Assembly (NCBI GenBank): GCA_047967505.1
Contig: CM106540.1
Reading direction: 5' to 3' (one strand)
Length of the DNA stretch: 64,000 nt
Source: Dipteris shenzhenensis
Taxonomy: Eukaryota > Polypodiophyta > Polypodiopsida > Gleicheniales
Shown here: in pieces, positions 1 to 10,937 of the stretch
Numbering within the stretch: the first letter of the stretch is position 1
How the letters are laid out: the number at the start of each line of letters is the position of its first letter
Notes under the pieces: generated by a model
The model's input: only the letters and a program-made list of their open reading frames with translations
What the model was told of the DNA's origin: nothing
Databases searched by the model: none
Translations under genes and position numbers: made by a program

Positions 1-274
1 AGATGATTACCAGCCTTAGATAAAACACAAACGTTAAAATCAAAGTAGAGACTACAACACACAACTCTTGTAAGAGAGATAAGTGCTAGAACCAAATGCA
101 AACATGGATATTGAAACCGAGATTGCAACACAGAACTCTCGCAAGAGAGATGATTGTCAGTCTCAACATGGGAGATGAGTTTACTTGTGCGAGAGCCAAG
201 CTGGTTGCATGGGTAGGCAGGTGGGGACACAGAAGCAAGAAGCAAATAGATAGGAGTACTTACTTATACTCATT

Positions 275-348
275 TTATTTGTACAAATAAACTGTTTTAT
301 TCATACAAATACTTTTATTCGTATGAATAGAGAAGTATTTGTACAAAT
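275..348. repeat. cluster of short AT-rich palindromes
   Basis: TTATTTGTACAAATAA at 275-290 is a perfect 16-base palindrome. ATTCGTATGAAT (317-328, one imperfect pair) and ATTTGTACAAAT (337-348) follow within 60 bases. No function is evident. Confidence 0.6.
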
Positions 349-673
349 AGAGAAGTATTCATATGATTAGATTGCTACATTTTGAATCAGAAAAAATACA
401 TATTTTACCTGTTTTTTCAAGTCAAAAAAAAATTTTAGCCATCGACAAGGCTTTTTATCTTTGCCCCTTTCACTCTTATAGTGGCATTATGTACATTTGT
501 ATATTGAATTCACCATGAATACATGAATATTTCGATCTCAAACTTGGTGTATGTCCTATTATATTTTTGAGATATTTTTTATCTTTCAAATGATAAAACT
601 TGTACTAAAAAATTGTTTTGGGTCTTATTGCAAACAACGTTATGTAATTCCATCAATATGGAAAAGTTGTACC

Positions 674-788
674 AGTATCGATATATACCAACACTGGAAA
701 TTTTATCTTCTAAAAGAGTTGGTATATACCGACATTGTCTGTCATTGTCAATATATAGCATCACTTGGTGGTGGTATATACCGATACT
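674..788. repeat. inverted repeat built on GGTATATACC palindromes
   Basis: The 17 bases at 674-690 are the reverse complement of 772-788 with one mismatch, and the palindrome GGTATATACC lies between them at 721-730. The 115-base unit can fold as a hairpin. It could be a small inverted-repeat element or chance AT-rich structure. No flanking target duplication is obvious. Confidence 0.55.
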
Positions 789-889
789 AATACCGACAAA
801 AAACCCACCCGTGAGCCGTACTAACGGATTTTACATCTGCATGCACTAAGTGTTGGGAGGTGAGCGAAGGGTCACGGTGTAGTAGTGAA

Positions 890-1400
890 TAGTAGATCAA
901 TGAATTTCTCACAATATTCCTAGATGATTTCTCAATCTACAGCACAAAGTGAGCATATTGATGATTTCATGCACATATTGATACATTTGGGATGGAAATT
1001 GGGTCCTTCTTGGCTCATTCCCAAGGGAATTTATATTTTCCAATATTAGATCTACTATGTGAGGCAAATATTCTAATTAGTAGAGATGAACTATTCAATG
1101 ACCGCAAAAAGCCCTAGAGATTGTGTAAAATGTATAAAAAGTTTGGCATTACCTCTTGGGAACCCATTTATCTTCTATGTGGATCTTGAAGTACTACTAT
1201 ACTTGATCAATAACACCATCCTGATGCCTTGTTTGATTCAATGGATACTATTGCTAATTTGCTCCAAGAATTCAACTTCAATCATCCAAAAACCTAGCTT
1301 TGTCAAACTATGGTCTCGCATTGAAGATACGAATTTGTACAAAGAGATCGATGAGTCTTCCCAATGCCAACTTGTTCCCAGTGTCAAGTTTTGAAGATAA
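890..1400 (+). pseudogene. decayed Ty3/Gypsy pol fragment (RT catalytic segment and RNase H tail)
   Basis: One frame near 905-955 reads INEFLTIFLDDFSIYSTK, which contains the FLDD catalytic motif of Gypsy reverse transcriptase followed by the usual serine-rich turn. Downstream, 1150-1260 reads FYVDLEVLLYLINNT and then QWILLL, resembling the RNase H segment FYVDHQALLYLVNKP...RW. Near 1310-1350 a stretch like SRIEDTNLYKEIDE resembles the linker after RNase H. The intervening RT and connection parts are missing and frames change. I read it as an old remnant; lineage cannot be assigned. Confidence 0.5.
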
Positions 1401-1489
1401 GCACGAAGAGATAATCTAGTACATCGTTTCTCAAAGCTACAAGTAAGGACAAACGGCAACTAATTGCACTAAAATCATGAGAGTACTTG

Positions 1490-3090
1490 CTCCTAGTCAA
1501 ATACTTATATAGAAAAGAGGCGACATGGTCCTTCCATGATCTATCTTTCCACATGAAAGAAGTGCATCAAGGAAGTACCAGTGGCCATTCTCCACTGAGG
1601 CCATGATTGGGAAGATCCTGAACACATAATTATGATGGGACAATCTCAATACTGATGTGATAAATCATTGTAAAAAGTATGATGCATGTTGAAGAATTAA
1701 GAGGACCATCTTCCAAGATCAAATATCATTGTACATCGCTCTAGCAAGTTCTATTCTTTCTTTCAACTATTGCATTCTGTTGAGGAGTATATACATATGT
1801 GAACTGTGTTCGAATGCCATTACTTCTGCAAAAGTTCATAAAGATATGTATTCATCTCCTTTGTTTGATTTCATGACATTGATTTTTCTACCTATCTGGT
1901 TCTCTACCATGGCTTTGAATTCTTGAAATTTGGAAAAGACTTTAGATTTCTCTTTAGAAAATAGAGCCAATAATATATGTTATAGTCATCGATGAAAGTC
2001 AAGCAGCAGTAAAGTGAACCATGGATGCTGTGGATCTATGCATGACCTCATACACTTGAATGAATCAAATTAAGAATACCTCTTACTCGAGAGGTGCTTC
2101 TCCCAAAGTTTGCTCTTTTTGGTTTTCCAAAACAACATGCTTCGCAAACTTTTCCAAAAACTGAAGTTTTGAAAATTATGTAAAGTGCCAATGCATTAAA
2201 CTTTTGAAAGTGCATGACCATATCTCTTGTGCCATATTGCGAAAAGTGTTGAGCTGACATGGCATGCAAATATGACCTAGTGAAGCTAACATCCTGAATA
2301 AGTGTCCTTCCTTAACTGATTTTCTCACTAGCTAATGTTCTCTAAATTTATCCTTGATTGAGCAATCATCTCCATCGAAGATGCCTTAATACTTGTATTC
2401 TGTCATTTGTCCAACTGACAAGAGGTTCTTGCTGAGTTTCAGAACATAAAGTACATCTTTCACCAATCCTTTTGTACAAGTAAGATCGTTCATAGGGACA
2501 ATGAGGTTCCCTTGAACTGGATTCGGTGTGTTATCTATAGTGTAGATAACATTCTTTGGTCCTTATAATAGTTTCATCTTGTAAACCATTCCTTATGCTT
2601 TGTCATATGAGATCATGCACCACTGTCAATGTACTAAGGATCTTGATCAATATAGTCAACTTGATAGCTACATTCCCTTTGGCTTCACAATCAATGTCAA
2701 TGTCGATGTAAACTCGGTTAGTCTTCTGCATATCCTCACTTGCAAGATACATTGTGTGAGGCTCATTGGCATCATGGCTGTGACTTTGATGTCGACGAAA
2801 ATTCCCTCTATGGCTGCTAGATTGACGTCCTAAAACTGTTATGAACGGGGGGATGGAGTGAGGGATTCTCCAAGAGATCATTGAAGTATGAAGTAAGAAA
2901 TCTGTGATCTGCACCATCTATGTTCTCCTTTCAATCGCCAAATCCTTACACATGGCCTTGTATACTTTGGCGGATGGCTGGGAATAGATGGGAGAGATAA
3001 AGCGTTGGACCAACTTGTATCTAGTTGCTAGAAATGCAAGTTCTACCTATTTAAGGACCTCTCCTTCAAAGCAAAACTAAAATATCTCTT
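1490..3090 (-). pseudogene. decayed Ty1/Copia pol fragment (protease to integrase)
   Basis: Read on the minus strand, parts of a Copia polyprotein appear in the expected order but in several frames. A gag-tail to protease segment lies around 2900-2500. A GAG-pre-integrase segment with CEACCFGKPKRANF and LNLIHSSV lies at 2269-2048. An integrase motif TPQQNAIVERKNRTC, carrying the catalytic glutamate, lies around 1800-1750. Stops and frameshifts are frequent, reverse transcriptase is not seen, and no LTR pair brackets it. This is an old truncated insertion. Confidence 0.75.
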
Positions 3091-3276
3091 ACCAAGTAAT
3101 ATATGATGGGTCACTTCGGAGATGAGTTCCAAATCTTTGACAAACACTAGCACGCCCATGAGGATGTGAATCGTATGCGGTGATGCCTTCTTTTTCCAGC
3201 ACATGCCACATATATGCTCAGCAAAGAAGGAACTAAGGGTAGAGCATTGGGAGCTGCATTTCTTTCAGCCTGGTAG

Positions 3277-3626
3277 AGATAGAGAGCCCACTACAGGTTG
3301 TAGCATCTAGCCTTACAGACTCGTCTTCTGTGCATTCGTCCCTTCAGCTCGAGCTTTCTTTTCTTGCATCGTTTCCTTTCTTTCCCTCAGGATGGCAGAA
3401 TGAAATATCCGGTGCAAGAACTGGTGCTGCGAAGCTCGTAGAGATGGGCAAATACGGAGTATGCAAGAAGATCATGAGAAACGATGTCGTCCAAATGATC
3501 CATGCCAGGAGGCTAATCTGGAATAAGAAGAGAAATCGGAACTTAACGGCTGTGAGATCCATCGCAGCAGCACTGTGTGGGAGAGTAAGGCTTGATGCTA
3601 CAACCTTTAGAGGGCTCTCTATCAGG
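3277..3626. repeat. about 40-bp inverted repeats around an inverted segment
   Basis: 3277-3316 (starting GATAGAGAGCCC, ending TAGCCTTAC) matches the reverse complement of about 3586-3626 with a few differences. Between the arms lies part of a Copia LTR in the wrong orientation (3318-3389) and about 195 bases of unrecognised sequence. The arrangement marks the ends of a local inversion that cuts the adjacent LTR. Either recombination between the arms or replication template switching could produce it. Confidence 0.65.
3318..3389 (+). repeat. displaced, inverted end of the Copia 3' LTR
   Basis: This 72-base segment, ending CTTTCCCTCA, matches the 3' end of the 5' LTR at 10938-11010 in reverse complement. 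It therefore lies on the plus strand while the rest of the element is on the minus strand. Joined to 3636-3814 in the opposite orientation it would restore a continuous LTR of about 250 bp. Confidence 0.75.
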
Positions 3627-3635
3627 CCACGAGCA

Positions 3636-3814
3636 ACTAAGAAGGCCTGAAGAGATTGATTGATGAGAGCCAAGAGGCTGAATTATAAAGACTACAGTTT
3701 GCTGTAACAGACTAACTGACTCAGCCATTGTGAGGAACAGGCGCGAGGTTATTTGAACATGTAATTGAAGTTTTAGCTAAGCTAATGTTTTGGAGTTACA
3801 ATAATATTCTATTA
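3636..3814 (-). repeat. 5' part of the Copia 3' LTR
   Basis: 3636-3730 matches 11011-11110 of the 5' LTR closely and in the same orientation. The segment 3731-3814, up to the purine tract, is absent from the 5' copy, so that copy is truncated. The first base pair after the purine tract reads TA rather than the usual TG. Similarity stops at 3636, where the inverted block begins. Confidence 0.75.
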
Positions 3815-3836
3815 CCCCCCCTTAACTCCAAGACAG
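3815..3836 (-). other. polypurine tract of the Copia element
   Basis: The minus strand reads TTGGAGTTAAGGGGGGG immediately before the LTR start. This is the expected primer for plus-strand DNA synthesis. It lies just downstream of the pol stop codon at 3850. Confidence 0.7.
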
Positions 3837-3849
3837 TAAAGAAAATTGA

Positions 3850-6800
3850 CTACTCAAAAATATCTGGAGCTAAAGGATGAGGAGTTGGAATGCCAAAGGT
3901 ACTGCAGCAGTTCCAGTGGGTGAGCCGAGGGAGAGGCTTTGTAAGAACATCTGCAGCCATTTGAGAAGTGGGAATGTACACAAGTTGAAGTCGATCACTC
4001 TCAACCTCATCCTTAATGAAGTGAAATCTGAGATCAATGTGCTTAAGTCGCTCAGGCTGGCTGTTATTGTTGGAGATTGCAATTGCAGATTGATTGTCAC
4101 AGAAAATCTGCAGTGGGTCGTCTACTGGACAACCGAGATCGTTGAATAATCCTCGGAGCCAAATTGCTTCAGTAGCAGCACTGGCAATGGCAACATATTC
4201 AGCTTCCGCTGTGGAGAGTGCAACTGCAGCCTGCTTCTTACTGTGCCAGACAATGGGACCTCCTGCAAACAAGAAGGTATATCCGGCGGTAGAGCATCGT
4301 GTATCTGGATCACTACCCCAATCTGAGTCACACCACCCATGTAGTGGGACAGGATGGTCAGACTTAAACTGTATGCCTACATCAAGTGTGGCCACAAGGT
4401 AGCGAAAAATTCGCTTGACAGCTTGCCAGTGTAGGGGGCCAGGATTTTGAAGGTACTGAGAGACCTGCAAGGTTGAGAAAGAGAGCGCGGGCCTGGTACA
4501 AGTCACCAAATACCGGAGTGCACCAACAGCTTGACGATAAGGAATTGAAGACATGGCTTGGATTGCATCTGGGGTGTCAGGAGACATAGACTTTCTCAAG
4601 CGTACACCTGCATCCATTGGTGTTGGTATAGGCCGAGCTCCCTGCATGTTGAACCTATGCAAGACATCTCGAGCATATTTCCCTTGAAACAACTTGATAT
4701 TACCTGTGTGAGAATCCTTGAGAATCTGGATACCTAGACAATACTGCACTGGGCCTTGATCTGTCATCTGAAATTCAAGGGAGAGCTGAAGCTTGACTTG
4801 TGTCAGTAGATCTATGTCGTTGCAGGCAATCAACAAGTCGTCAACATACAGGCCGATGATACAAAGTTTTGCACCTATGCGCTGAACATACACACTGTTA
4901 TCTGACAAAGTGCGCAGGAAATTCATGCTTTCGAGATATCTGTGAAAGTGTAAGTACCAAACACGAGGAGATTGTTTGAGCCCATACAAGCTTTTCAGGA
5001 GCATGCAGACTTTATGATTTTGATTGGGAGAGACAAAACCTTCGGGCTGTTTCATGTACACCCGTTCATTCTCATCCAAGACACCATTAAGAAAGGCTGT
5101 TTTTACATCCATCTGATGGAGAAGAAGGGAGAACTGAGCTGCCAGTGCCACAATTGAGCGGAAAGACTTATCTACACCTTGAATCTGTGTGAACCCTTGA
5201 GCCACAAGACGTGCTTTATAATGTGCCAATGAGCCATCAGCATTATACTTACGCTTCAGTAACCACTTGGAGCCAACAATTCTGCGGCTTGGAGGTGGAT
5301 CAACTAGCTGCCAAGCCCTATTTTTGTGTAGTGAATCAATCTCATCTTGCATGGCAGCCTGCCAATGGTGAGCAACGGAGGAATTGAGGGCTACATGAAC
5401 CAGAATATGATCATCTGCATGGGTGAATGCATCAATAGCATCTGGCTCAGATGAATGCGAAGAGGGTAGACTGTCAAGCATAGTGGCAAGAGAGTACTCG
5501 GACTCCCTTAATCGTGCAGGGGGGCGACCACGAGTGGCACGAGAGGACCTGCGCAGGTGCCCAGCAGCATCCATGCACTGGGGAGGGGGAGGAGTGACTT
5601 CAAGAGGGAGTTCATCAAGAGGGAAGTCTGCATGAGGACTGTGTGTAGAGAGATCAGAGTCACTGGAAGGGGGCTGATCTTGTGAAGGTTGAACATACAT
5701 GGAGCTGTATGCCAAGCGTTGCTTGACTGTCGGAGGGAGACGACCATGCGGAAGGACTATGGGTGTGGAAAGAGCATGAGGTTGGGGTGTGACTGGCTGA
5801 AGCTGCACGGGTACCTGTGGCATTGACTGACCAGGGTGTTGAAGGATATAAACATGCGGAGTTACAGTAAGAGAGGAGGGGTTAGTTACCTCGTCATCAA
5901 GGACAGTTACCACATCATCTATGACAAAGGGGTCCAATGGTTGCTTGCCCGATGGTACACCACGAGCCACTTCACGGAACACCACATTCCTTGAATATAG
6001 AACAGAGTGGGTCCGTGTGTTGAAGAGCCGATATGCTTTGACGCCATGTGGATGCCCATAGCCTATGAACACACAATGTTGAGACTTGGGAGCAAACTTC
6101 TTCCGTGTGTCATCAGGTACTTGTGCATATGCTTGGCAGCCAAAAACACGGAGGTGGTGGAGTGTGGGTCGACGATTGGTCCAAAGTTCATGCAGTGTTG
6201 CATGATGAAGTCGAGCCTTGGTGGAAATATTCTGCAAGTAAGCCGCTGTGGCAACTGCTTGTCCCCAAAATCAGGTCAGAAGGGAAGCTCCAAAAATCAT
6301 GGAACGAGCAGCTTCGACCAATGTGCGATTCTTGCGCTCAGCTACACCATTCTGTTGTGAAGTGTAGGGTGTAGTGAGCTGATGAACAATACCATATTGA
6401 GCACAGTAGTTCCGAAATGCGCCAGAGCAGTATTCACCCCCATTATCTGTGCGCAGAATGCGCAGAGTTCGGCCTGTCTGTCTCTCTGCTTCAATATGGA
6501 ACTGTTTAAAATATTCTAGCACCTGATGTTTATGATGGAGAAGTATACATAGGTGAATGTGCTGAAATCATCTATGAAAGTAAGAAAATAGATGGCACCT
6601 CCGAGGGAAGGGGTTTGCATCGGGCCACACACATCCGAGTGAACTAGTGCAAGGAGATCAAAGGTACGATGACCAAATTGTCTATGAAATGTGGTCATGC
6701 TGTGTTTGCCTAGTACACAACTTTCACAGAAAGGATCAGAGGTTACCAGTGAAGGTGGAAGACCATCAACCAGTGAATGCTTTGCAAATTGACGAAGACT

Positions 6801-7619
6801 CTGAAAATTAGGATGACCCATCCGCTCATCCCGAAGGTGAGCAGGATCAGATTTTGTGGAAGCGGTTGCTGCTTGAAGAGGAAACGTTATACTGATACCA
6901 AGTGGCTATAGTCGATTGACCTGTGGAACGACACAATCGATGTGATCCATTCTCAGAGTGCAGGATTTGCCCAATATACGTATGTCTGCACCAAGGGCAG
7001 CAGCTGATGCAACAGAGAAAAGATTCTTTTTGAGGCGAGGCACGTAATACACATCAGGGAGCGTAAATTCTTGATTGTTGAGAAATTTGACGACAACGCT
7101 GCCAGTGCCATGCGCTTGCAGAGAGGAATGATCACCCAAGAAGACTGAAATAGGCTGAGAAAAAGGTTGGTAATCACTAAACCAGGATCGTTGGGATGTC
7201 ATATGTTGAGAAGCAGCTGTGTCGAGATACCAGATTTCTTCCGGCTGATCAATAGACACAGGCACTTGTGTTGAGGTGCAAAAGAGCTGCAACGAAGGAG
7301 GGTTTTCTGGAGTACCTTGAGACGTTTGACGAGAAGAGGCCCAAGAACTACCTCGACCCCTTTGACGGGACCAATTGGGATTCCGTTGAGTCCTTCGTTG
7401 CTGAAATTGATTTGATCCTCCAAAAGGAATTGAGGATGGAGTTGGAAGGAGCGGAGCAGGATTTGCACGAGGCATAAAGCTACAACCTTGCCGATTACCA
7501 CGACCCCTCCTACCACCACGAGATGAGATATAGAGCGCTTGAGGTATAATTGAAGGTGCAAATGAAGAATTGCGCCTCATTGTGTCTTCTTGGAGTATGC
7601 GGCCAATCAAGGTGGGCAT
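3850..7619 (-). pseudogene. Copia gag end, protease, integrase, reverse transcriptase and RNase H
   Basis: On the minus strand 7619-6516 holds the end of gag (LIGRILQEDTMRR), a protease with LDTAASQHMTS in place of the usual DSGA-type motif, GAG-pre-integrase (CESCVLGKHS) and the first integrase aspartate (HSDVCGPM). The frame has one stop near 6906. A frameshift near 6530 leads to the second aspartate (RTDNGGEY) and the glutamate region (QQNGVAERKNRTL), then one stop near 6271. From 6237 to 3850 the frame is open through RT (LYVDDLLIACND) and RNase H (STAEAEYVA, then CDNQSAI). Catalytic motifs are largely intact, so loss of function is recent in evolutionary terms. Confidence 0.9.
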
Positions 7620-7833
7620 GCAAGATTGCTTTGGGTAGGGTAAGCGGGCCTATAAAGGGGCACCCGCAAGAAGCCCCCCACAACAGTGTGTATGGATGCA
7701 GCCTACAATAGACATCCAAAGCCGTGGATCCCTGACGCTTCGCACCCAATGCCAGGCAAAAAAGCACCGATTCCCACCCGCTCTGCGCCCAATGCGAATG
7801 AGCAATGCTTTGAGCCTCACGATTAACTCTCCT
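7620..7833. other. left part of the insert, no gene recognised
   Basis: GC-rich relative to its surroundings. It contains a TATA-like CCTATAAAGGGG at about 7649 between short GCGGG/CCCGC arms. No coding similarity was recognised on either strand. Confidence 0.4.
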
Positions 7834-7963
7834 CTGCCACAGTTCTAGTCCTCTCCTACCCATGAATTAAATTGTAGCGCCATAGCTTGCGTCTCGCCCA
7901 GCCACAAATTCAATCGTTGTGCCACGATTTTGGTCCTCACCCACCCACCAATTCACTCGTAGC
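7834..7963 (+). repeat. three-copy 43-bp minisatellite
   Basis: Three consecutive, diverged units of about 43 bases share the pattern GCCA..GTT.T.GTC..C.CCCACCCA..AATTCA.TCGT.G. They start near 7834, 7877 and 7919. The repeat lies inside the composite insert. Confidence 0.6.
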
Positions 7964-8761
7964 CACCACCGATATCAATGAGCCGTGGCACAGTTTCGAT
8001 TGCAAAACGGCTCACCACAGGTCTCATCATCTCCAAGCCCAGCGATTCGAAATAAACAGCCCAATCCACTTCTTCGAGTGTTCTCTTACGATCCTCTTCG
8101 TTTTATCAATCTCTGCATCTGTGAACCCTTCGATTCAAAATCAACGTCCCAATCCTATTTTCTAAGTGGCAACCAATCAGATGACAAGCATCCAGCGTGC
8201 ACCTTGGTTTGAAGAACTATAAGAACACAGGATCTTGATTAAACTATTGTTTTCTCCACCTTCCTGTGATAGGCGAAATGCAATACAATGAGCCACCTTG
8301 CGAATGCATTACCTGTTTGATCGAGAGGCACCCAATTGTGAGGGGGATCGTTTGTTCTGATATCCTCCTCGATTGCCAAGGACTGCTGTGGAGGTATTCA
8401 TGTGAAGTCTGGGATTCTCTGCGCTGCTAAACACCACCAACAAATGAGTAAGAAGGTTCCAGCTATCCCTCAGCCAATGATGTCCACTATTAGTAGAGTC
8501 CAAGCCCCAAACCCAAAGAAGAGGAAATTCTCTGTTCGGGACTATGACGTACTCCTACAATAGAGTCATTGCTCAGTTAGTATTGACTGTCTTTCTTCTT
8601 CTTTTTAAACACGACAACTCCACACATTGTGTTCTATGTTTGTGAACACACATTTCTGTCTCTCAATACAACGCCAACACACACTACTTTGTGTGTTTAT
8701 CAACACACAACACGATCTATTGATTTGTGTTTTTCAACACAACAGTAATTGCATTGGTATC

Positions 8762-9807
8762 ATGAGTACCATGAAAATCAGAAGCACCCAATCTTTTCTT
8801 AATGGAAGGAGCCGGCCTTCGCAGCGCCTATTTAGAAGACCAAGAGTGTTACCAGACCCTCCAGCCATGGTGGTTCATCCTTGAGCAGCTGCATGTACAA
8901 CCCCTCCGGATGCTACATGTGCAACCCCTCCGGTAGCTACATGTGCATCCCCCCTAGCAAGACCTGATCGTACCAAGAAAAGGGTAGAGAGAGATTGGAT
9001 TGAAAAGGACATGCATGATGTAATGGAGGCACATGATAACAGATTGTCAATGCGAGCCTGCTCAAAACGGTGGGGCATGAGTTGGTCTGCCTTGGCTGCA
9101 TGGTTGGAAGGAAGAACAACCAAAAAACGCAAGGGACCAACACCTGTACTATCTGAACAAGAGGAGAAGGCATTAGTAGAGTGGTGCTTTGGAATGCAAG
9201 AGTCGGGTCGAGGCATTAAAGGTTATGATTTGAGCTTGAAGGTAGCTACTATATGCTATACTCGGCCCACCCCATTCACAAATGGTGTTCCTGGCAAAAG
9301 TTGGTGGGATGGTTTCCGCAAAAGACATCCAGAGCTAGCATTTCGAGTTGCAGAGTCACTTGATCACTAGCAGTGAGTCTCCGTCCTGAAATAGTTGCTT
9401 CATTTCATGACAACTTGGAGACAATGTACAATCTCCACCAATACCCACCTCATAACATATGGAATGCAGATGAGACTCAGGTGCAGGGCTCCAAAGACAG
9501 AGGAATGAAAGTACCTACTCGAAAAGGGTCAAGGCAAGTATACGGGCTAAGGCCTGATTCAAGGGATTGGTGTACCATTCTTTGTTGTGTGAACGTAGCC
9601 GGATTTGCCCTTCCGGGTTATTGCATATTCAAAGGCAAGAAAGCAATTCGAAATATGAGTTTTTGGGTTGACATATTACTAATACATGAAGTAGTAGAAT
9701 ATCCTAGTAAAGTTTTAAGCAAGCAGCAAGGGCTGCCAAACTCAAATTGGCTGGCATTGGTTGTTGGAATTCCTGCACAACATGAGACTCTCTACATTGC
9801 GCTCTAG
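8762..9807 (+). pseudogene. pogo/Tigger-like transposase pseudogene (CENP-B HTH and partial DDE domain)
   Basis: The frame starting at 8762 has one stop at 8882 and then runs to 9370. It reads a helix-turn-helix (MSWSALAAWLEGRTTKKRKG) followed by the CENP-B-type HTH signature (GKSWWDGFRKRHPELAFR). A frameshift near 9370 leads to the start of the DDE domain: NLHQYPPHNIWNADETQV carries the first catalytic aspartate, followed by YCIFKGKK. The second and third acidic residues are not found before 9807, so the protein is truncated. About 24-base repeats at 8887-8950 encode repeated TPP/ATC residues. Family membership is clear from motif order. It belongs to the Tc1/mariner superfamily, whose members insert at TA. 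Confidence 0.8.
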
Positions 9808-9861
9808 GTTCAAACTTTAGGAGCAAAAATAGCGTGCAGGTTCACGTAATCCAGTGGGTGG

Positions 9862-10233
9862 TCACAGGACATGCGATGGGCAAATTATGGACACAGAGGA
9901 GCGATAGAGCAAGGCCCTTCCGTGGACTACTACTGGACCCAAGGTGCCATATGAGTTAGAAGAGGGCATCACAGAGAGGAACACACGGTTGACGTCTAAC
10001 CACGCATCTGAGCCTTCAGGATTTTGGGCTTGAAGAGTCCACATCTTTGGAGGCATTGCATTATTGTAGAGGCCCATGTCTGCGTATTGAAGCACCCCCA
10101 CTTTTGCGTGTCGTATTTCGACAATCCTTGTGGATAGACACTTCACGGTCGGTGAAATGCTCCCAAAGTTTTGCTGGAAGATGATCTCTGCATTGCAAAG
10201 GAATTCCCCACTCCAATTGCGCAAAATCCACAC
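9862..10233 (-). CDS. open frame of unknown origin at the right of the insert
   Basis: A 123-codon open frame on the minus strand with balanced composition, including segments KMWTLQAQNPEGSDAWLDVN and GPVVVHGRALLYRS. I do not recognise the family. It lies between the truncated transposase and the broken copia gag, so it may be host sequence carried by the insert or an older insertion. No start or splice context stands out. It may also be a chance open frame. Confidence 0.25.
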   Translation of the reverse strand: MWILRNWSGEFLCNAEIIFQQNFGSISPTVKCLSTRIVEIRHAKVGVLQYADMGLYNNAMPPKMWTLQAQNPEGSDAWLDVNRVFLSVMPSSNSYGTLGPVVVHGRALLYRSSVSIICPSHVL

Positions 10234-10265
10234 GGAAGCAGAATGTGGGCGCCCAGCAAGTTAGG

Positions 10266-10853
10266 GGGGCACAACACTGGCACCGTTACCCTAGTAACAA
10301 ATGAACGCCAAGACACAGGTAACGCAGAGAGAAGAATAGTTACTTGTTGAAGTTCTGGGACTTGAAGACCCGCACTGACAGTTTCATCAAGTAATCCTTG
10401 CCACTGATCGATAATGAAGTCAGGAACAGAGTCTCCTTCCTTGAGCTGAAAAAGCATAAGGCGTCTCTGTGCATTGATTTGCGTTGAGACATCAACGTGA
10501 TCGTAGGTGGCTTCCAATGTATCCCAGACGTCTTTGGAACTTGCCAACGAATGCACAAGCTGTATCTGTAGATCTCCACAATTGAGAATGATATCAGAGA
10601 AGGCTTTGGAGTCCGCAAGAAGCCAGATTTGCTCAGGATCAAGTGGGTTGGGTGGAGCAGCAAGAGTGGACGGCACAGGGTTGGGAGTCACAGAGGAGGA
10701 TGCAATAGGGGCTGGGCGTTTGCTTTTGCCTGAGACAACGTCCCATAACTCAGCCCTGCGAAGCAGCATCTCCATCTTGATAGACCAAATACGATAGTTC
10801 GTATTAGAGAGCTTCTCCAGTTTGTAAGTACGAGAGGTGGAAGACAGAGCCAT
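10266..10853 (-). pseudogene. Copia gag N-terminal part, interrupted
   Basis: Starting at 10853 the protein reads YKLEKLSNTNYRIWSIKMEM, the usual N-terminus of plant Copia Gag. It continues with SLASSKDVWDTLEATYD, LFQLKEGDSVPDFI and LSALPVSWRSFV, the conserved order of the UBN2/retrotran_gag domain. The frame is intact to the insert boundary at about 10266. The remaining gag piece is at 7619. Gag forms the virus-like particle that packages the element's RNA. Confidence 0.85.
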
Positions 10854-10925
10854 CAGGATTATCGAGAGAATAGGAAGGAGACAGGAGAACCAGGAAGTCG
10901 AGGAAAAAAACTTAGAGAACTAGAA

Positions 10926-10937
10926 CATCTGATGCCA
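10926..10937 (-). other. primer-binding site, tRNA-Met type
   Basis: The minus strand reads TGGCATCAGATG directly after the 5' LTR. It differs from the initiator tRNA-Met complement TGGTATCAGAGC at a few positions. Confidence 0.75.

Larger units (their letters stand above)
1..889. other. AT-rich stretch without a recognisable gene
   Basis: I see no coding similarity on either strand. A roughly 35-base motif occurs twice near 45-81 and 119-153 with several differences. Short palindromes and a cluster of related 10-base palindromes are listed separately. Confidence 0.6.
7620..10265. mobile_element. composite insert splitting the Copia gag gene
   Basis: Copia gag breaks at about 10266 (after FVTRVTVPVL) and resumes at 7619 (MPTLIGRILQED), two parts normally adjacent in this protein family. 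The intervening 2.6 kb contains a three-copy minisatellite, a pogo-like transposase and an unrelated open frame on the minus strand. I could not identify terminal inverted repeats or a TA target duplication, so the exact ends and whether this is one transposon or several are unknown. Confidence 0.65.

Noticed and set aside
3330-3673. Overlapping 106- and 109-codon frames on both strands
   Set aside because: They run across the inverted LTR piece and its junctions, so they are chimeric and unlikely to be genes.
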